From positions 62,001-126,000 of the forward strand of contig NZ_FYAM01000023.1 in the NCBI RefSeq assembly GCF_900185645.1: a stretch of DNA of 64,000 nt, given 5' to 3'. A program made the position numbers and the translations under genes. The stretch is from Clostridium sp. BSD9I1 (GTDB taxonomy: Bacteria > Bacillota > Clostridia > Clostridiales > Clostridiaceae). The notes beneath the pieces were generated by a model. It was not told the DNA's origin. It saw nothing but the letters and a program-made list of their open reading frames with translations, and did not search any database. Shown here one piece after another: positions 17,710-26,189 of the stretch (position 1 is the stretch's first letter; each line of letters opens with the position of its first letter).

Positions 17710-17733
17710 AGATTGAGGGAATGACAACGATAA
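17707..17733 (+). promoter_or_regulatory. Sigma-D (sigma-28) promoter of the chemotaxis operon
   Basis: TAAA (17707-17710) and CGATAA (17728-17733) are 17 bases apart, giving TAAA-N15-AACGATAA, close to the sigma-D consensus. It lies 90 bp upstream of the DUF342 gene that opens the operon. The same spacing recurs at five other sites in the window. Confidence 0.75.
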
Positions 17734-17822
17734 CTATAGAAAAGCCTTAAGTATGGTAGTGTGTTGTGGTATAAGTTATTATAAATACATCTGGATAATT
17801 ATTTAAATAGGGGGAATTTTGT

Positions 17823-19625
17823 ATGGAAACAATAACAAATATTTCCACAAAAACAAATACAGCTACAAATGTAAGCGGCAGTGTAATGATTAAAAATGGG
17901 GATATAATGGTAAAAAACCCTAATGAAAATGATAAAGCAGCCTGTCTCGTAATAGATGATTCTATTAAGGTAAAAATAAATGGTGAATTAGTAAAAGGTA
18001 AAGTTGAAATTTATGAAAATAGTGTAATAGAAATAGAATTAGAAGATGAGGAACTTCCTAAGAGATATTTAAATATATCTATATCAGATGATAGGATGAA
18101 TGCGTATATAAGCATAGCTTATGAGCCAAAGTTTATTTATAAGCTAAAAGATGTAGAAGAGGGAAATAGTGCTATATTAAAAAAAGTTATAAAAGATCAA
18201 ATTATGCCTGCAAAATATACAGTAAAAGAAATTAAAGAAGAGTTGGTCAAAAAAGGTATTATTTGTGATATAATAGAGGAAAATATAGCAAAATATGTAG
18301 AAGAAGGTTGCGAGAAAGTCTTAATAGCAAAAGGGATTTACCCTGTAGATGAAGAAGACGATTATATGGAATATAAGTTTTCTACAAGTGATGAACATAT
18401 GGACTTTCAAGAAGATAAGAATGGAAATATTGATTTTAAAAGCATCGGTAATATAAAGTCAATAGAAAAGGGATCTGTAATAGCTATAAAACATCTTGGA
18501 AAGCCAGGGCATGACGGTAAAGATGTAATGGGTAAGGTTAAGAAACATAAGGCAGGAAAAAAGATAAAACTTAAATTAGGCAACGGGTGTGCCATTAAAG
18601 ATGATAATATAATTATAGCTACAATAGAAGGAAAACCTTGTGTAAAAGGCAATGCCATATGTGTATACTCTATACACCAAATTAAGTCAGATGTTGATTT
18701 GGAAACTGGAGATATTAAATTTGTAGGGGATATAGATATACTTGGTAGTGTAAAAGAAGGCATGAAAGTTGAAGCAGGAAATTCTGTAACGGTTCACAAA
18801 GACATCTATAGAGCTTCTATCATTGCTAAAGGAGATATATATATTCGAGGGAATGCGGTATCTAGCACTATATTTGCTGGTGGAGTAAATGTAGACAAGC
18901 TTCAGTATTCAAAAACTTTAAATGCACTTAAATCTATGTTGAATGATATCATAAATAACATAGGGGAAATAAAGAAGTTTAATATTTTAGGTAATGCTAG
19001 AAAAGATGGTGAAATATTAAAGGCACTTATCGAAACTAAGTTTAAAAATTTAAATAGAGTTTGCCTTAACATTATTAGCCATATTAAACTAATAGGAGAT
19101 GTAAAGGGACAAGAAGAGCTTATTCCACTTATGAAACATAAATTAATGGGATTAGCACCTATAAATGTGAAACATTATTCAGAGTTAGATTTAATTACAA
19201 AATGCATAGACAGCATAACAAGAGAAATGGATGGGGCACTTATACTTCCAGTAAACATTAATCTAGCTTATTTACAGGATTCTCGTATCAAGAGTACAGG
19301 AGATGTAATAATTACCGGAAAAGGTCAGTATGTTTCAGAGATAATTGCAAATGGAAGCATATATTTTATAGGACAAAAGGCCGTTTCAAGAGGAGGAGTA
19401 CTAAAAGCTCAAAATGAAATAAAGTGTAAGGTCGTAGGAAGTGAAGGCGGGGTTAAAACTACACTTATGGTAGAACGCGGAGGAAGTATATGGTGCGATA
19501 TAGCATATACTAACACAGTATATGTAATAGGAAATAGAGAAGTCGTATTAAATGCACCAAGTAAAGATATTCATGCTTATTTAGATGACAGGGGAGAGTT
19601 AATTCTTGATAAACTGATGTTATAG
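17823..19625 (+). CDS. FapA/DUF342 family flagellar-operon protein
   Basis: A 600-residue protein of the DUF342 (FapA, 'flagellar assembly protein A') type. The centre has repeated beta-rich segments (GDIKFVGDIDILGSVKEGMK, then VEAGNSVTVHKDIYRASIIA, and later STGDVIITGKGQYVSEIIA and GSIYFIGQKAVSRGGVLKAQ), the polymer-type right-handed beta roll of this family. A helical insert (about 355-490) splits the roll. The biochemical role is unsettled; proteins of this type sit in che or flagellar operons and affect polar structures. It is the first gene of the operon, with a GGGGGAATTTTGT leader, 10 bases ahead of cheW. Confidence 0.8.
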   Translation: METITNISTKTNTATNVSGSVMIKNGDIMVKNPNENDKAACLVIDDSIKVKINGELVKGKVEIYENSVIEIELEDEELPKRYLNISISDDRMNAYISIAYEPKFIYKLKDVEEGNSAILKKVIKDQIMPAKYTVKEIKEELVKKGIICDIIEENIAKYVEEGCEKVLIAKGIYPVDEEDDYMEYKFSTSDEHMDFQEDKNGNIDFKSIGNIKSIEKGSVIAIKHLGKPGHDGKDVMGKVKKHKAGKKIKLKLGNGCAIKDDNIIIATIEGKPCVKGNAICVYSIHQIKSDVDLETGDIKFVGDIDILGSVKEGMKVEAGNSVTVHKDIYRASIIAKGDIYIRGNAVSSTIFAGGVNVDKLQYSKTLNALKSMLNDIINNIGEIKKFNILGNARKDGEILKALIETKFKNLNRVCLNIISHIKLIGDVKGQEELIPLMKHKLMGLAPINVKHYSELDLITKCIDSITREMDGALILPVNINLAYLQDSRIKSTGDVIITGKGQYVSEIIANGSIYFIGQKAVSRGGVLKAQNEIKCKVVGSEGGVKTTLMVERGGSIWCDIAYTNTVYVIGNREVVLNAPSKDIHAYLDDRGELILDKLML

Positions 19626-19635
19626 GAGGGATATA

Positions 19636-20091
19636 ATGAATAATGAAGAATTAAAAGTTCTTATATTTAGTGTAGGCAATAATTATTATGCCACAGATAT
19701 AATGGAAATTGAAAGAATTTTAGGATATGAGGAGCCTACAAAGCTTCCAGACTCACCTGAGTTTTTAGAAGGAGTAATGAATTACGAAGGAAATATCTTA
19801 CCTGTAATATCCTTAAATAAGAAGTTTGCAATAGAGAGTAAAGAAAAGTCAGCAGATACTAAAATAATAGTTGCAAAACAAAATGATTATAAAACAGGAA
19901 TAATAGTTGACTTGGTTTTAGAAGTAAAAGATGTAAAGAAGGAAAATATAGAAGATGCTCCCCAAATAGTGGGAGGAATCTCAAAAAGATATATTAAAGG
20001 CCTTATAAAGATAGATAAAAAAATAATAATATTTTTAAATTTAGCAACAATACTTACAGAAGACGAAAGACGTCAGATGCATGATTTATAG
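19636..20091 (+). CDS. cheW: CheW-type chemotaxis coupling protein (first copy)
   Basis: A 151-residue single CheW domain, which bridges chemoreceptors and CheA. Motifs are LIFSVGNNYYATDIMEIERI, LEGVMNYEGNILPVISLNKKF and YIKGLIKIDKKIIIFLNLATIL. Unlike the second CheW it has a longer tail (TEDERRQMHDL). The last residues and the stop codon lie within dispersed repeat copy B, suggesting the end of the gene was reshaped by that element. The ribosome site is AGGAGG. It is cotranscribed with the DUF342 gene. Confidence 0.9.
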   Translation: MNNEELKVLIFSVGNNYYATDIMEIERILGYEEPTKLPDSPEFLEGVMNYEGNILPVISLNKKFAIESKEKSADTKIIVAKQNDYKTGIIVDLVLEVKDVKKENIEDAPQIVGGISKRYIKGLIKIDKKIIIFLNLATILTEDERRQMHDL

Positions 20092-20139
20092 AAATTTCTA
20101 ATTTCGTTATAAATCAGCACATCTTAATTTATTAAGATG
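20082..20139 (+). repeat. 58-bp two-hairpin dispersed repeat, copy B
   Basis: Same architecture as copy A: TGATTTATA (20082-20090) with TATAAATCA (20108-20116), and CATCTTAA (20120-20127) with TTAAGATG (20132-20139). It contains the cheW stop codon TAG at 20089-20091. Two of the six differences from copy A (C to T and G to A) are partners in the second stem, so pairing is kept. Confidence 0.8.
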
Positions 20140-20216
20140 TTTCATCTATATATAATTTATATAAATTATTAATTTTATTATAAATATTTAACAAGTTTTT
20201 ATGAAAGGTGCATGCT

Positions 20217-20705
20217 ATGGAAGTGATAGAATATAAAGTTGGAATTGCAGATATGGATGCGGCCTTGTCCCCTCACAAGATAATAACAGTAGGACTTGGT
20301 TCATGCATAGGTATAGCCATGTATGATAAAGTAAATAATGTAGGGGGGCTTCTGCACATAATGCTTCCAGATAGTACTCAATTTAATAATGTATCAAATC
20401 CCCTTAAATTTGCAGATTTGGGAATACCTCTTTTAATAGGGAAAATGCAAAAAATGGGAGCAGTTAAGAGAAATTTAAAAGCTAAAATAGCAGGAGGAGC
20501 TTCGATGTTTAGCTTTTCTGACAAAAGTATGAATATGGACATAGGATCTCGTAATGGAACTGCTGTGAAAAATATTTTAAAGGAATTATCTATCCCTGTA
20601 ATGGCGGAAGACATTGGAGGAAATAAGGGAAGAACTATGATACTTGATTTAAAAAATGGGATAGTACAAATTAAAACAGTTGGTATGGGAGTAAAAGAAA
20701 TTTAA
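20217..20705 (+). CDS. cheD: Chemoreceptor glutamine deamidase CheD
   Basis: A 162-residue CheD, which deamidates receptor glutamines and in Bacillus-type systems also stimulates the phosphatase CheC. The active-site Cys is in TVGLGSCIGIAMYD and the catalytic His is in GGLLHIMLPDS. KAKIAGGASMFSFSDKSMNM and the glycine-rich IGSRNGTAVKNIL follow. The start is ATG 20217 behind GAAAGGTG; a GTG nine bases upstream is in frame but overlaps that site. CheD and CheC in the same operon match the Gram-positive adaptation circuit. Confidence 0.93.
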   Translation: MEVIEYKVGIADMDAALSPHKIITVGLGSCIGIAMYDKVNNVGGLLHIMLPDSTQFNNVSNPLKFADLGIPLLIGKMQKMGAVKRNLKAKIAGGASMFSFSDKSMNMDIGSRNGTAVKNILKELSIPVMAEDIGGNKGRTMILDLKNGIVQIKTVGMGVKEI

Positions 20706-20720
20706 TGGAGCTGATATGCC

Positions 20721-21800
20721 GTGAGAAAGTTTAAAGTATTGGTAGTAGACGATTCTGCACTGATGAGAAAAATTATATCCGATATGATAAACTCAGAGAA
20801 TAATATGGAAGTTGTGGCAATTGCAAGAAATGGGCAAGATTTTATAAAAAAGCTTGAAGATGTAAAACCAAATGTAGTAACATTAGATGTGGAAATGCCA
20901 GTAATGAATGGTATTGAGGCGTTAAAAGAATTAAGAACGCGAAATATAGGTATTCCTGTAATAATTTTAAGCAGTGTTTCTAAAAAATCCTCAGAGCTTA
21001 CTATGGAATGCTTGGAAAATGGAGCTTTTGATTTTATAGCAAAACCTTCGGGAGCTATTTCATTAGATATAGACAAAGTGAGAAATGAACTAATAAGCAA
21101 ATTAAATTTAGCTTATGAAAAATGTCAAAATGGATGCACTATTGAAGAAATAAGAGCTATATCAAAAGACATATCAAAGGAATTGAATGAAGAAAATAAA
21201 TCTATCCCTAAAAAAAAGTTTGTAAATAAAATATCAGCGTTAGTTATTGGAGCATCCACAGGAGGACCTAAGGCACTTCACCAAGTAATATCAAATTTGC
21301 CTGATGATTTGGGGGTTCCAGTATTTGTGGTACAGCATATGCCGGCTACATTCACAAAAGCATTTGCTGAAAGGCTAAACAGTAGAAGCAAAATTACAGT
21401 AGTTGAAGCCTATGATGGACAAGCGGTTTCAAATAACGTTGTATATATAGCTCCAGGTGGTTTTCATATGGAAGTAGGAAAAGATAAAAAGATACACTTA
21501 AATAAAGAACCTACGGTTTGGGGAGTTAGGCCGGCAGTGGATAAGCTTTTTAAATCTGCAGCAGCGGTATATAAAGAAAGGTTAATGAGTGTAGTCCTTA
21601 CTGGTATGGGAAGGGATGGAGCAGAAGGTACTATAGAAGTTAAAAAAAATGGTGGAATAACTATATCAGAAGATCGATCTACTAGTGTAATATATGGTAT
21701 GCCAAAGGCAGCATATGAAACAGGTATGGTGGATATGGTTTTAAGATTAGATAAGGTAGCTTCAGAAATAGTTAAGATAGTTAAATGGAATGGGAGGTAA
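20721..21800 (+). CDS. cheB: Chemotaxis response regulator / methylesterase CheB
   Basis: A 359-residue protein. The N-terminal receiver has acidic residues Asp10/Asp11, phospho-acceptor Asp56 (LDVEMPVMNG) and Lys in AKPSGA. The C-terminal methylesterase has the Ser nucleophile in IGASTGGPKAL, the His in FVVQHMPATFT and the Asp in LTGMGRDGAEGT. It removes methyl groups from receptor glutamates when phosphorylated by CheA. The start is GTG 20721. It is followed after 3 bases by cheR, the opposing methyltransferase. Confidence 0.96.
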   Translation: MRKFKVLVVDDSALMRKIISDMINSENNMEVVAIARNGQDFIKKLEDVKPNVVTLDVEMPVMNGIEALKELRTRNIGIPVIILSSVSKKSSELTMECLENGAFDFIAKPSGAISLDIDKVRNELISKLNLAYEKCQNGCTIEEIRAISKDISKELNEENKSIPKKKFVNKISALVIGASTGGPKALHQVISNLPDDLGVPVFVVQHMPATFTKAFAERLNSRSKITVVEAYDGQAVSNNVVYIAPGGFHMEVGKDKKIHLNKEPTVWGVRPAVDKLFKSAAAVYKERLMSVVLTGMGRDGAEGTIEVKKNGGITISEDRSTSVIYGMPKAAYETGMVDMVLRLDKVASEIVKIVKWNGR

Positions 21801-21803
21801 AAT

Positions 21804-22571
21804 ATGGATTTGGAATATTTTAAGCAGTGGGTATATAAAGAGTTTAGAATAAACCTCTCAGCTTACAAAGAAACTCAGCTGCATAGGAGACTTTTAAGTC
21901 TAATGTCAAGAGTAGGAGTAAATTCTGTAGAAGAATATATTGCTATTTTAAAAAAAGATGCAGGGCAAAGGCAAAAGTTTTTAGATTTTATAACGATAAA
22001 TGTATCGGAATTCTTTAGAAATCCTGAAATATTTTCTGATTTAAAAAATAAAATAGAAACAGAACTTTTGCCAAATAATAAAAACTTAAAAATCTGGAGT
22101 GCCGCATGTTCCATAGGGGCAGAACCATACTCCATAGCTATGATACTTGATGAAGTAGCACCAAATGGGAATCATAGTATTTTAGCTACAGACATAGATA
22201 ATACTATTCTGCAAAGAGCTCAAAAGGGAGAATATGCAGAATCTGAAATTAAAAATGTAAGTAAAAATGATATTAAAAAATACTTTACCCAAATAGGAGA
22301 CAAGTATGTAGTAAATAACAAAATAAAAAATATGGTTAAATTCAAAAAACATGATTTAATTTTAGATAACTACGAATCAAACTTTGATCTTATTGTATGC
22401 AGGAATGTAGTTATATATTTTAATTCAAATATAAAGGATGAGATATATAAAAAGTTTCATGCCTCTTTAAAAAAAGGAGGACTTCTTTTTGTAGGGGCTA
22501 CTGAAAGTATATATAATTATAAAGAATTTGGGTTTGAAAAAACTTCAACCTTTATTTATAGAAAGGTATAG
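21804..22571 (+). CDS. cheR: Chemotaxis protein methyltransferase CheR
   Basis: A 255-residue enzyme that methylates receptor glutamates from S-adenosylmethionine. The N-terminal helical domain (residues about 1-70) has FRINLSAYKETQLHRRLLS. The SAM-binding part has ITINVSEFFRNPEIFSDL, IWSAACSIGAEPYSIAMIL and FDLIVCRNVVIYFN. The length is typical. The start codon follows GGGAGGTAAAAT, and the gap to cheB is 3 bases. Confidence 0.96.
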   Translation: MDLEYFKQWVYKEFRINLSAYKETQLHRRLLSLMSRVGVNSVEEYIAILKKDAGQRQKFLDFITINVSEFFRNPEIFSDLKNKIETELLPNNKNLKIWSAACSIGAEPYSIAMILDEVAPNGNHSILATDIDNTILQRAQKGEYAESEIKNVSKNDIKKYFTQIGDKYVVNNKIKNMVKFKKHDLILDNYESNFDLIVCRNVVIYFNSNIKDEIYKKFHASLKKGGLLFVGATESIYNYKEFGFEKTSTFIYRKV

Positions 22572-22583
22572 GGGGGGTACAAA

Positions 22584-24653
22584 ATGGATACATCACAATA
22601 CATGTCCATGTTCCTTGAAGAATCTATGGATAACCTTCAAACTTTAAATGAATCACTGCTTCAGCTAGAACAGGAGCCAAATGATTTAGATAGAGTAAAT
22701 GAAATATTCAGAGTAGCTCATACTATAAAAGGTATGGCTGCTACCATGGGATTTAATCAAATGGCAGAACTTACGCATAAAATGGAAGACGTTTTAGCTG
22801 AATTTAGAAATGGAGAGCTTAAAGTAACAGAAAAAGTAGTAACAGTATTATTTAAATGTCTAGATACCCTAGAGAGAATGGTAAATAATATTTCTGAGGG
22901 CATAGAAGAGGCAGTGTTTATAGACGATATAATGAATGAACTACAACACATTAAAGAAAAAGAAATTGAAATAGAATTAAATGAAGAAGCTTATAAAAGT
23001 GAAGAAAATAATAAATTTGCTATAAATGATAAGTTAAATATAGAACTAAATGAATATGATATAGATGTAATTAAAACAGCTGTGGAAAGAGGTTATATAC
23101 CATATCATATAAAAGTGGTTTTATCTGAAAATACCTTGCTTAAATCTGCAAGAGCATTTTTAATATTTAAAAGCTTAGAAGATTCTGGAGAAATAATAAA
23201 ATCTCTACCTAGTGCTGAAGATATTGAAAATGAAAATTTTGAATTTGAATTCGATGTGGTATATATTTCAAGTAGTAGCCAAGAAGATATATATAATGTT
23301 ATTATGAGTATATCTGAAGTAAATAACGTAATAATTGAAGAAATAAATTTACAAAAAGAAAAGGCTAGAAAAGTTGAAGAAGATATCAAAGCTTCAGAAG
23401 TAATAAAAGAAAAGGTAATAGAGGTTGAAGAGACTAAAGTAAAAGAAGATATTAAAAAAGAAAGCAAACAAAATGTAAGTGTTAAAAACACTTCAAGTAA
23501 CAATAAAGAAACTACCCATAAAAAACAGCATCAATCCGTAAGAGTAGATTTAGAAAGATTAGATAAATTTATGAATATGGTATCGGAGCTTGTAATTCAC
23601 AGAACTAGACTTGAACAAATAAGCTTAAACTATAAACTTGGAGAGCTAAATGAAACCTTAGAACAGGTTGCAAGAACAACATCTGATCTTCAAGACTTAG
23701 TAATGAAGATCAGGATGCTTCCACTAGATGTTGTGTTTAATAGATTCCCTAGAATGATCAGAGATTTATCCGTAGAATTAAATAAGGATATGGAACTTAT
23801 AATAGAAGGTCAAGATACAGAGCTTGATAGAACTGTAATAGATGAAATAGGAGAACCTTTAATTCACCTTATAAGAAATGCAGCTGATCATGGAATAGAG
23901 TCAAGAGAAGAAAGAATCAAAAAGGGTAAAGATCCAGTAGGGAAAATAAAACTTGTAGCGTATCAAGAAGGCACCAAAGCAGTTATAAAAGTAGAAGACA
24001 ATGGTGGCGGAATAAATGTAGACAGGGTAAGGGAAAAGGCAGAAAGAATAGGCGTAAATACTGAAGGAATGACAGAATATGATATAATCAATCTAATATT
24101 TCTTCAAGGATTTAGTACTAATGAAAAGGTAACAGACATATCAGGTAGAGGCGTAGGCATGGATGTGGTTAAGACAAAAATCTCATCACTTGGTGGTACT
24201 GTAGAAGTTGTTAGCGAAAATGATAAAGGATCAGCATTTATAATAAAACTTCCATTAACGCTTCAAATAATACAGGCTCTTTTAGTGAAGATAGGTACAG
24301 AAACCATGGCAATATCTCTAGGATATATAGATAGAGTTATAGATTTTAGTGAAAATTTAGTGAAGAGAACAAATAGTAAAGAGGTTATAATATATAATGA
24401 AGATGTTATACCACTTGTAAGACTTAATAAGAAGCTACATTTAAATGAATCTGATAGTTTGAAGAAATATATAGTAATTGTTAAAGTAGGAGAAAAGAAT
24501 ATTGGGCTTATGGTGGATAGTTTATTTGGACAGCAAGAAATAGTAATAAAACCTCTAGGTAAAACACTTCATGGTATGAAAGAATATATAGGTGCAACAA
24601 TACTAGGAGATGGACTTGTAACTCTTATCTTGGATGTAGCAGCCTTAGTTTAA
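22584..24653 (+). CDS. cheA: Chemotaxis histidine kinase CheA
   Basis: A 689-residue class II kinase. The P1 phosphotransfer domain has His46 in VAHTIKGMAATMGF. The P2-like region (about 155-250) is followed by a Lys/Glu-rich linker (about 255-315). P3 dimerisation begins at RVDLERLDKFMNMVSELVIH. The P4 kinase has HLIRNAADHGIE, VEDNGGGINVDRV, GRGVGMDVVKT and KGSAFIIKLPLTL. P5, the CheW-like domain, fills the C-terminus. It phosphorylates CheY and CheB. Confidence 0.96.
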   Translation: MDTSQYMSMFLEESMDNLQTLNESLLQLEQEPNDLDRVNEIFRVAHTIKGMAATMGFNQMAELTHKMEDVLAEFRNGELKVTEKVVTVLFKCLDTLERMVNNISEGIEEAVFIDDIMNELQHIKEKEIEIELNEEAYKSEENNKFAINDKLNIELNEYDIDVIKTAVERGYIPYHIKVVLSENTLLKSARAFLIFKSLEDSGEIIKSLPSAEDIENENFEFEFDVVYISSSSQEDIYNVIMSISEVNNVIIEEINLQKEKARKVEEDIKASEVIKEKVIEVEETKVKEDIKKESKQNVSVKNTSSNNKETTHKKQHQSVRVDLERLDKFMNMVSELVIHRTRLEQISLNYKLGELNETLEQVARTTSDLQDLVMKIRMLPLDVVFNRFPRMIRDLSVELNKDMELIIEGQDTELDRTVIDEIGEPLIHLIRNAADHGIESREERIKKGKDPVGKIKLVAYQEGTKAVIKVEDNGGGINVDRVREKAERIGVNTEGMTEYDIINLIFLQGFSTNEKVTDISGRGVGMDVVKTKISSLGGTVEVVSENDKGSAFIIKLPLTLQIIQALLVKIGTETMAISLGYIDRVIDFSENLVKRTNSKEVIIYNEDVIPLVRLNKKLHLNESDSLKKYIVIVKVGEKNIGLMVDSLFGQQEIVIKPLGKTLHGMKEYIGATILGDGLVTLILDVAALV

Positions 24654-24665
24654 GGAGGAATTTTT

Positions 24666-25265
24666 ATGTCATATAAGGACCTTACACCTTTACAACTAGA
24701 TGCACTGCGAGAGGTTGGAAATATTGGAGCAGGAAATGCAGCTACAGCACTATCCCAGCTTTTAAGTAAAAAGGTGGATATGTCTGTACCAGCTATTAAC
24801 ATTATATCCTTTGAGGACATATTTTCAAATTTAAGTGGAGAAGAAATAGTATATGGAGTACTGGTAAGGGTACTTGGAGATGCTCCAGGAAATATTCTGC
24901 TTGTGCTTAAAAGGAATACAGCTATGCATGTAATAGAAGCATTAACAGGTCAAAAGGGAGAAGACATAAACGAGATGGGTGAATCTGTTTTGGCAGAAAT
25001 TGGCAATATACTTTCTGCAACTTATATGAATGCAATAGGCAGGTTTACCAATTTAAGTATAATACCATCAGTACCAGCACTTACTTATGATATGCTAGGT
25101 GCTATACTATCTACTACGTTTATAGAATCCGGACAATTTGATGAATACGTATTAGATATAGAAACTGCATTTATAGAGGGTGAATCAGAAATAAATGCAC
25201 ACTTTTATTATATACCAATGCCGGGTTCATTAGAAAAAATATTAAATACACTAGGAGTAATATAA
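24666..25265 (+). CDS. cheC: CheY-P phosphatase CheC
   Basis: A 199-residue CheC with both active-site signatures: ALREVGNIGAGNAATALSQL and ESVLAEIGNILSATYMNAI followed by PSVP, each giving the E-x2-N pattern. It dephosphorylates CheY-P and is the partner of CheD. It lies between cheA and cheY with an AAGGAGGAATTTTT site. Confidence 0.95.
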   Translation: MSYKDLTPLQLDALREVGNIGAGNAATALSQLLSKKVDMSVPAINIISFEDIFSNLSGEEIVYGVLVRVLGDAPGNILLVLKRNTAMHVIEALTGQKGEDINEMGESVLAEIGNILSATYMNAIGRFTNLSIIPSVPALTYDMLGAILSTTFIESGQFDEYVLDIETAFIEGESEINAHFYYIPMPGSLEKILNTLGVI

Positions 25266-25282
25266 TTTGGAGGGAATATTAA

Positions 25283-25642
25283 ATGGCTAAAGTATTAATT
25301 GTTGATGACGCTGCTTTTATGAGAATGATGATAAAGGATATTTTAGAAAAAAATGGATTCGAAGTAATAGGTGAAGCAAATAATGGTTTAAAGGCAGTTG
25401 AACTATATAAGAAGGAAAGACCAGATGTTGTAACTATGGATATAACAATGCCAGATATGGATGGAATACAAGCTGTAAAGGAAATAAAAGCAATGGATCC
25501 AGATGCAAAAATAATAATGTGTTCTGCTATGGGACAACAGGGAATGGTTATGGATGCTATAAAAGCAGGAGCAAAAGACTTCATAGTAAAACCATTTCAA
25601 GCAGATAGAGTTCTTGAAGCAATAAAAAAGGTTATAGGATAA
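25283..25642 (+). CDS. cheY: Chemotaxis response regulator CheY
   Basis: A 119-residue stand-alone receiver with Asp8/Asp9, phospho-acceptor Asp53 (TMDITMPDMDG), Ser81 and Lys103 (VKPFQAD). CheY-P binds FliM/FliY at the flagellar motor to set its direction. Its position directly before cheW-fliM-fliY supports CheY rather than Spo0F or another single-domain regulator. Confidence 0.94.
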   Translation: MAKVLIVDDAAFMRMMIKDILEKNGFEVIGEANNGLKAVELYKKERPDVVTMDITMPDMDGIQAVKEIKAMDPDAKIIMCSAMGQQGMVMDAIKAGAKDFIVKPFQADRVLEAIKKVIG

Positions 25643-25643
25643 A

Positions 25644-25742
25644 TAACAGTTAGTAGTAAAACAAATATTTAATAGTTGTGGATGAAATTCAGCAAAAGCT
25701 GAATTTCAACTAAAACTATTAATAGTTAATTAGTAACTGTTA
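25644..25742 (+). repeat. Nested inverted repeat between cheY and cheW
   Basis: An inner perfect hairpin pairs GAAATTCAGC (25684-25693) with GCTGAATTTC (25698-25707) around AAAA; TAGTTG and CAACTA extend it. Outer arms TAACAGTTA (25644-25652) and TAACTGTTA (25734-25742) frame the whole 99-bp element. There is no T-run after the inner hairpin, so processing or partial attenuation is more likely than full termination. Confidence 0.6.
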
Positions 25743-25768
25743 ATTGTAACATTGGGGGTGTTTTTACA

Positions 25769-26170
25769 GTGCAGGTTGTAGTATTTACTTTAAGCAATGA
25801 ACAGTTTGCAGTGGAAACTGCAAGAGTTCAGGGAATAAATGATATGATGGAAATAACAAAGGTGCCTAATGCACCAGCATATATAAAAGGACTTATAAAT
25901 TTAAGAGGAAATGTAATATCACTTTTAGATATAAACCTTATATTAAATTTAGAAAAGTTAGATACAACTCAAAATAATATAATAATACTTCATATGGAAG
26001 AAGAGCTAGTAGGTATTGTTGTAGATAAAGTAGATGAAGTGCTTGAAATAGATGAAGATATTATTGAGAGAGTTGAAGATGAACAAATGGAGTTATACGT
26101 AAAAGGAGTTATAAATTTTAAAGATAGAATAGTAACTCTAATTGATATAGACAAACTCCTTGCAAACTAG
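25769..26170 (+). CDS. cheW: CheW-type chemotaxis coupling protein (second copy)
   Basis: A 133-residue CheW domain: VVFTLSNEQFAVETARVQGI, IKGLINLRGNVISLLDINLI and VKGVINFKDRIVTLIDIDKLL. It has the canonical NLRG motif that the first CheW has replaced with NYEG, so this copy is the more standard receptor-CheA coupler. The start is GTG behind GGGGGTG. It leads into fliM after 19 bases. Confidence 0.93.
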   Translation: MQVVVFTLSNEQFAVETARVQGINDMMEITKVPNAPAYIKGLINLRGNVISLLDINLILNLEKLDTTQNNIIILHMEEELVGIVVDKVDEVLEIDEDIIERVEDEQMELYVKGVINFKDRIVTLIDIDKLLAN

Positions 26171-26189
26171 CAGGAAATGAGGGGAACAA

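Noticed and set aside
23105-23503. A 132-codon minus-strand frame inside cheA
   Set aside because: The Ser/Leu/Ile-rich sequence mirrors the Lys/Glu-rich CheA linker on the other strand; no ribosome site or family.
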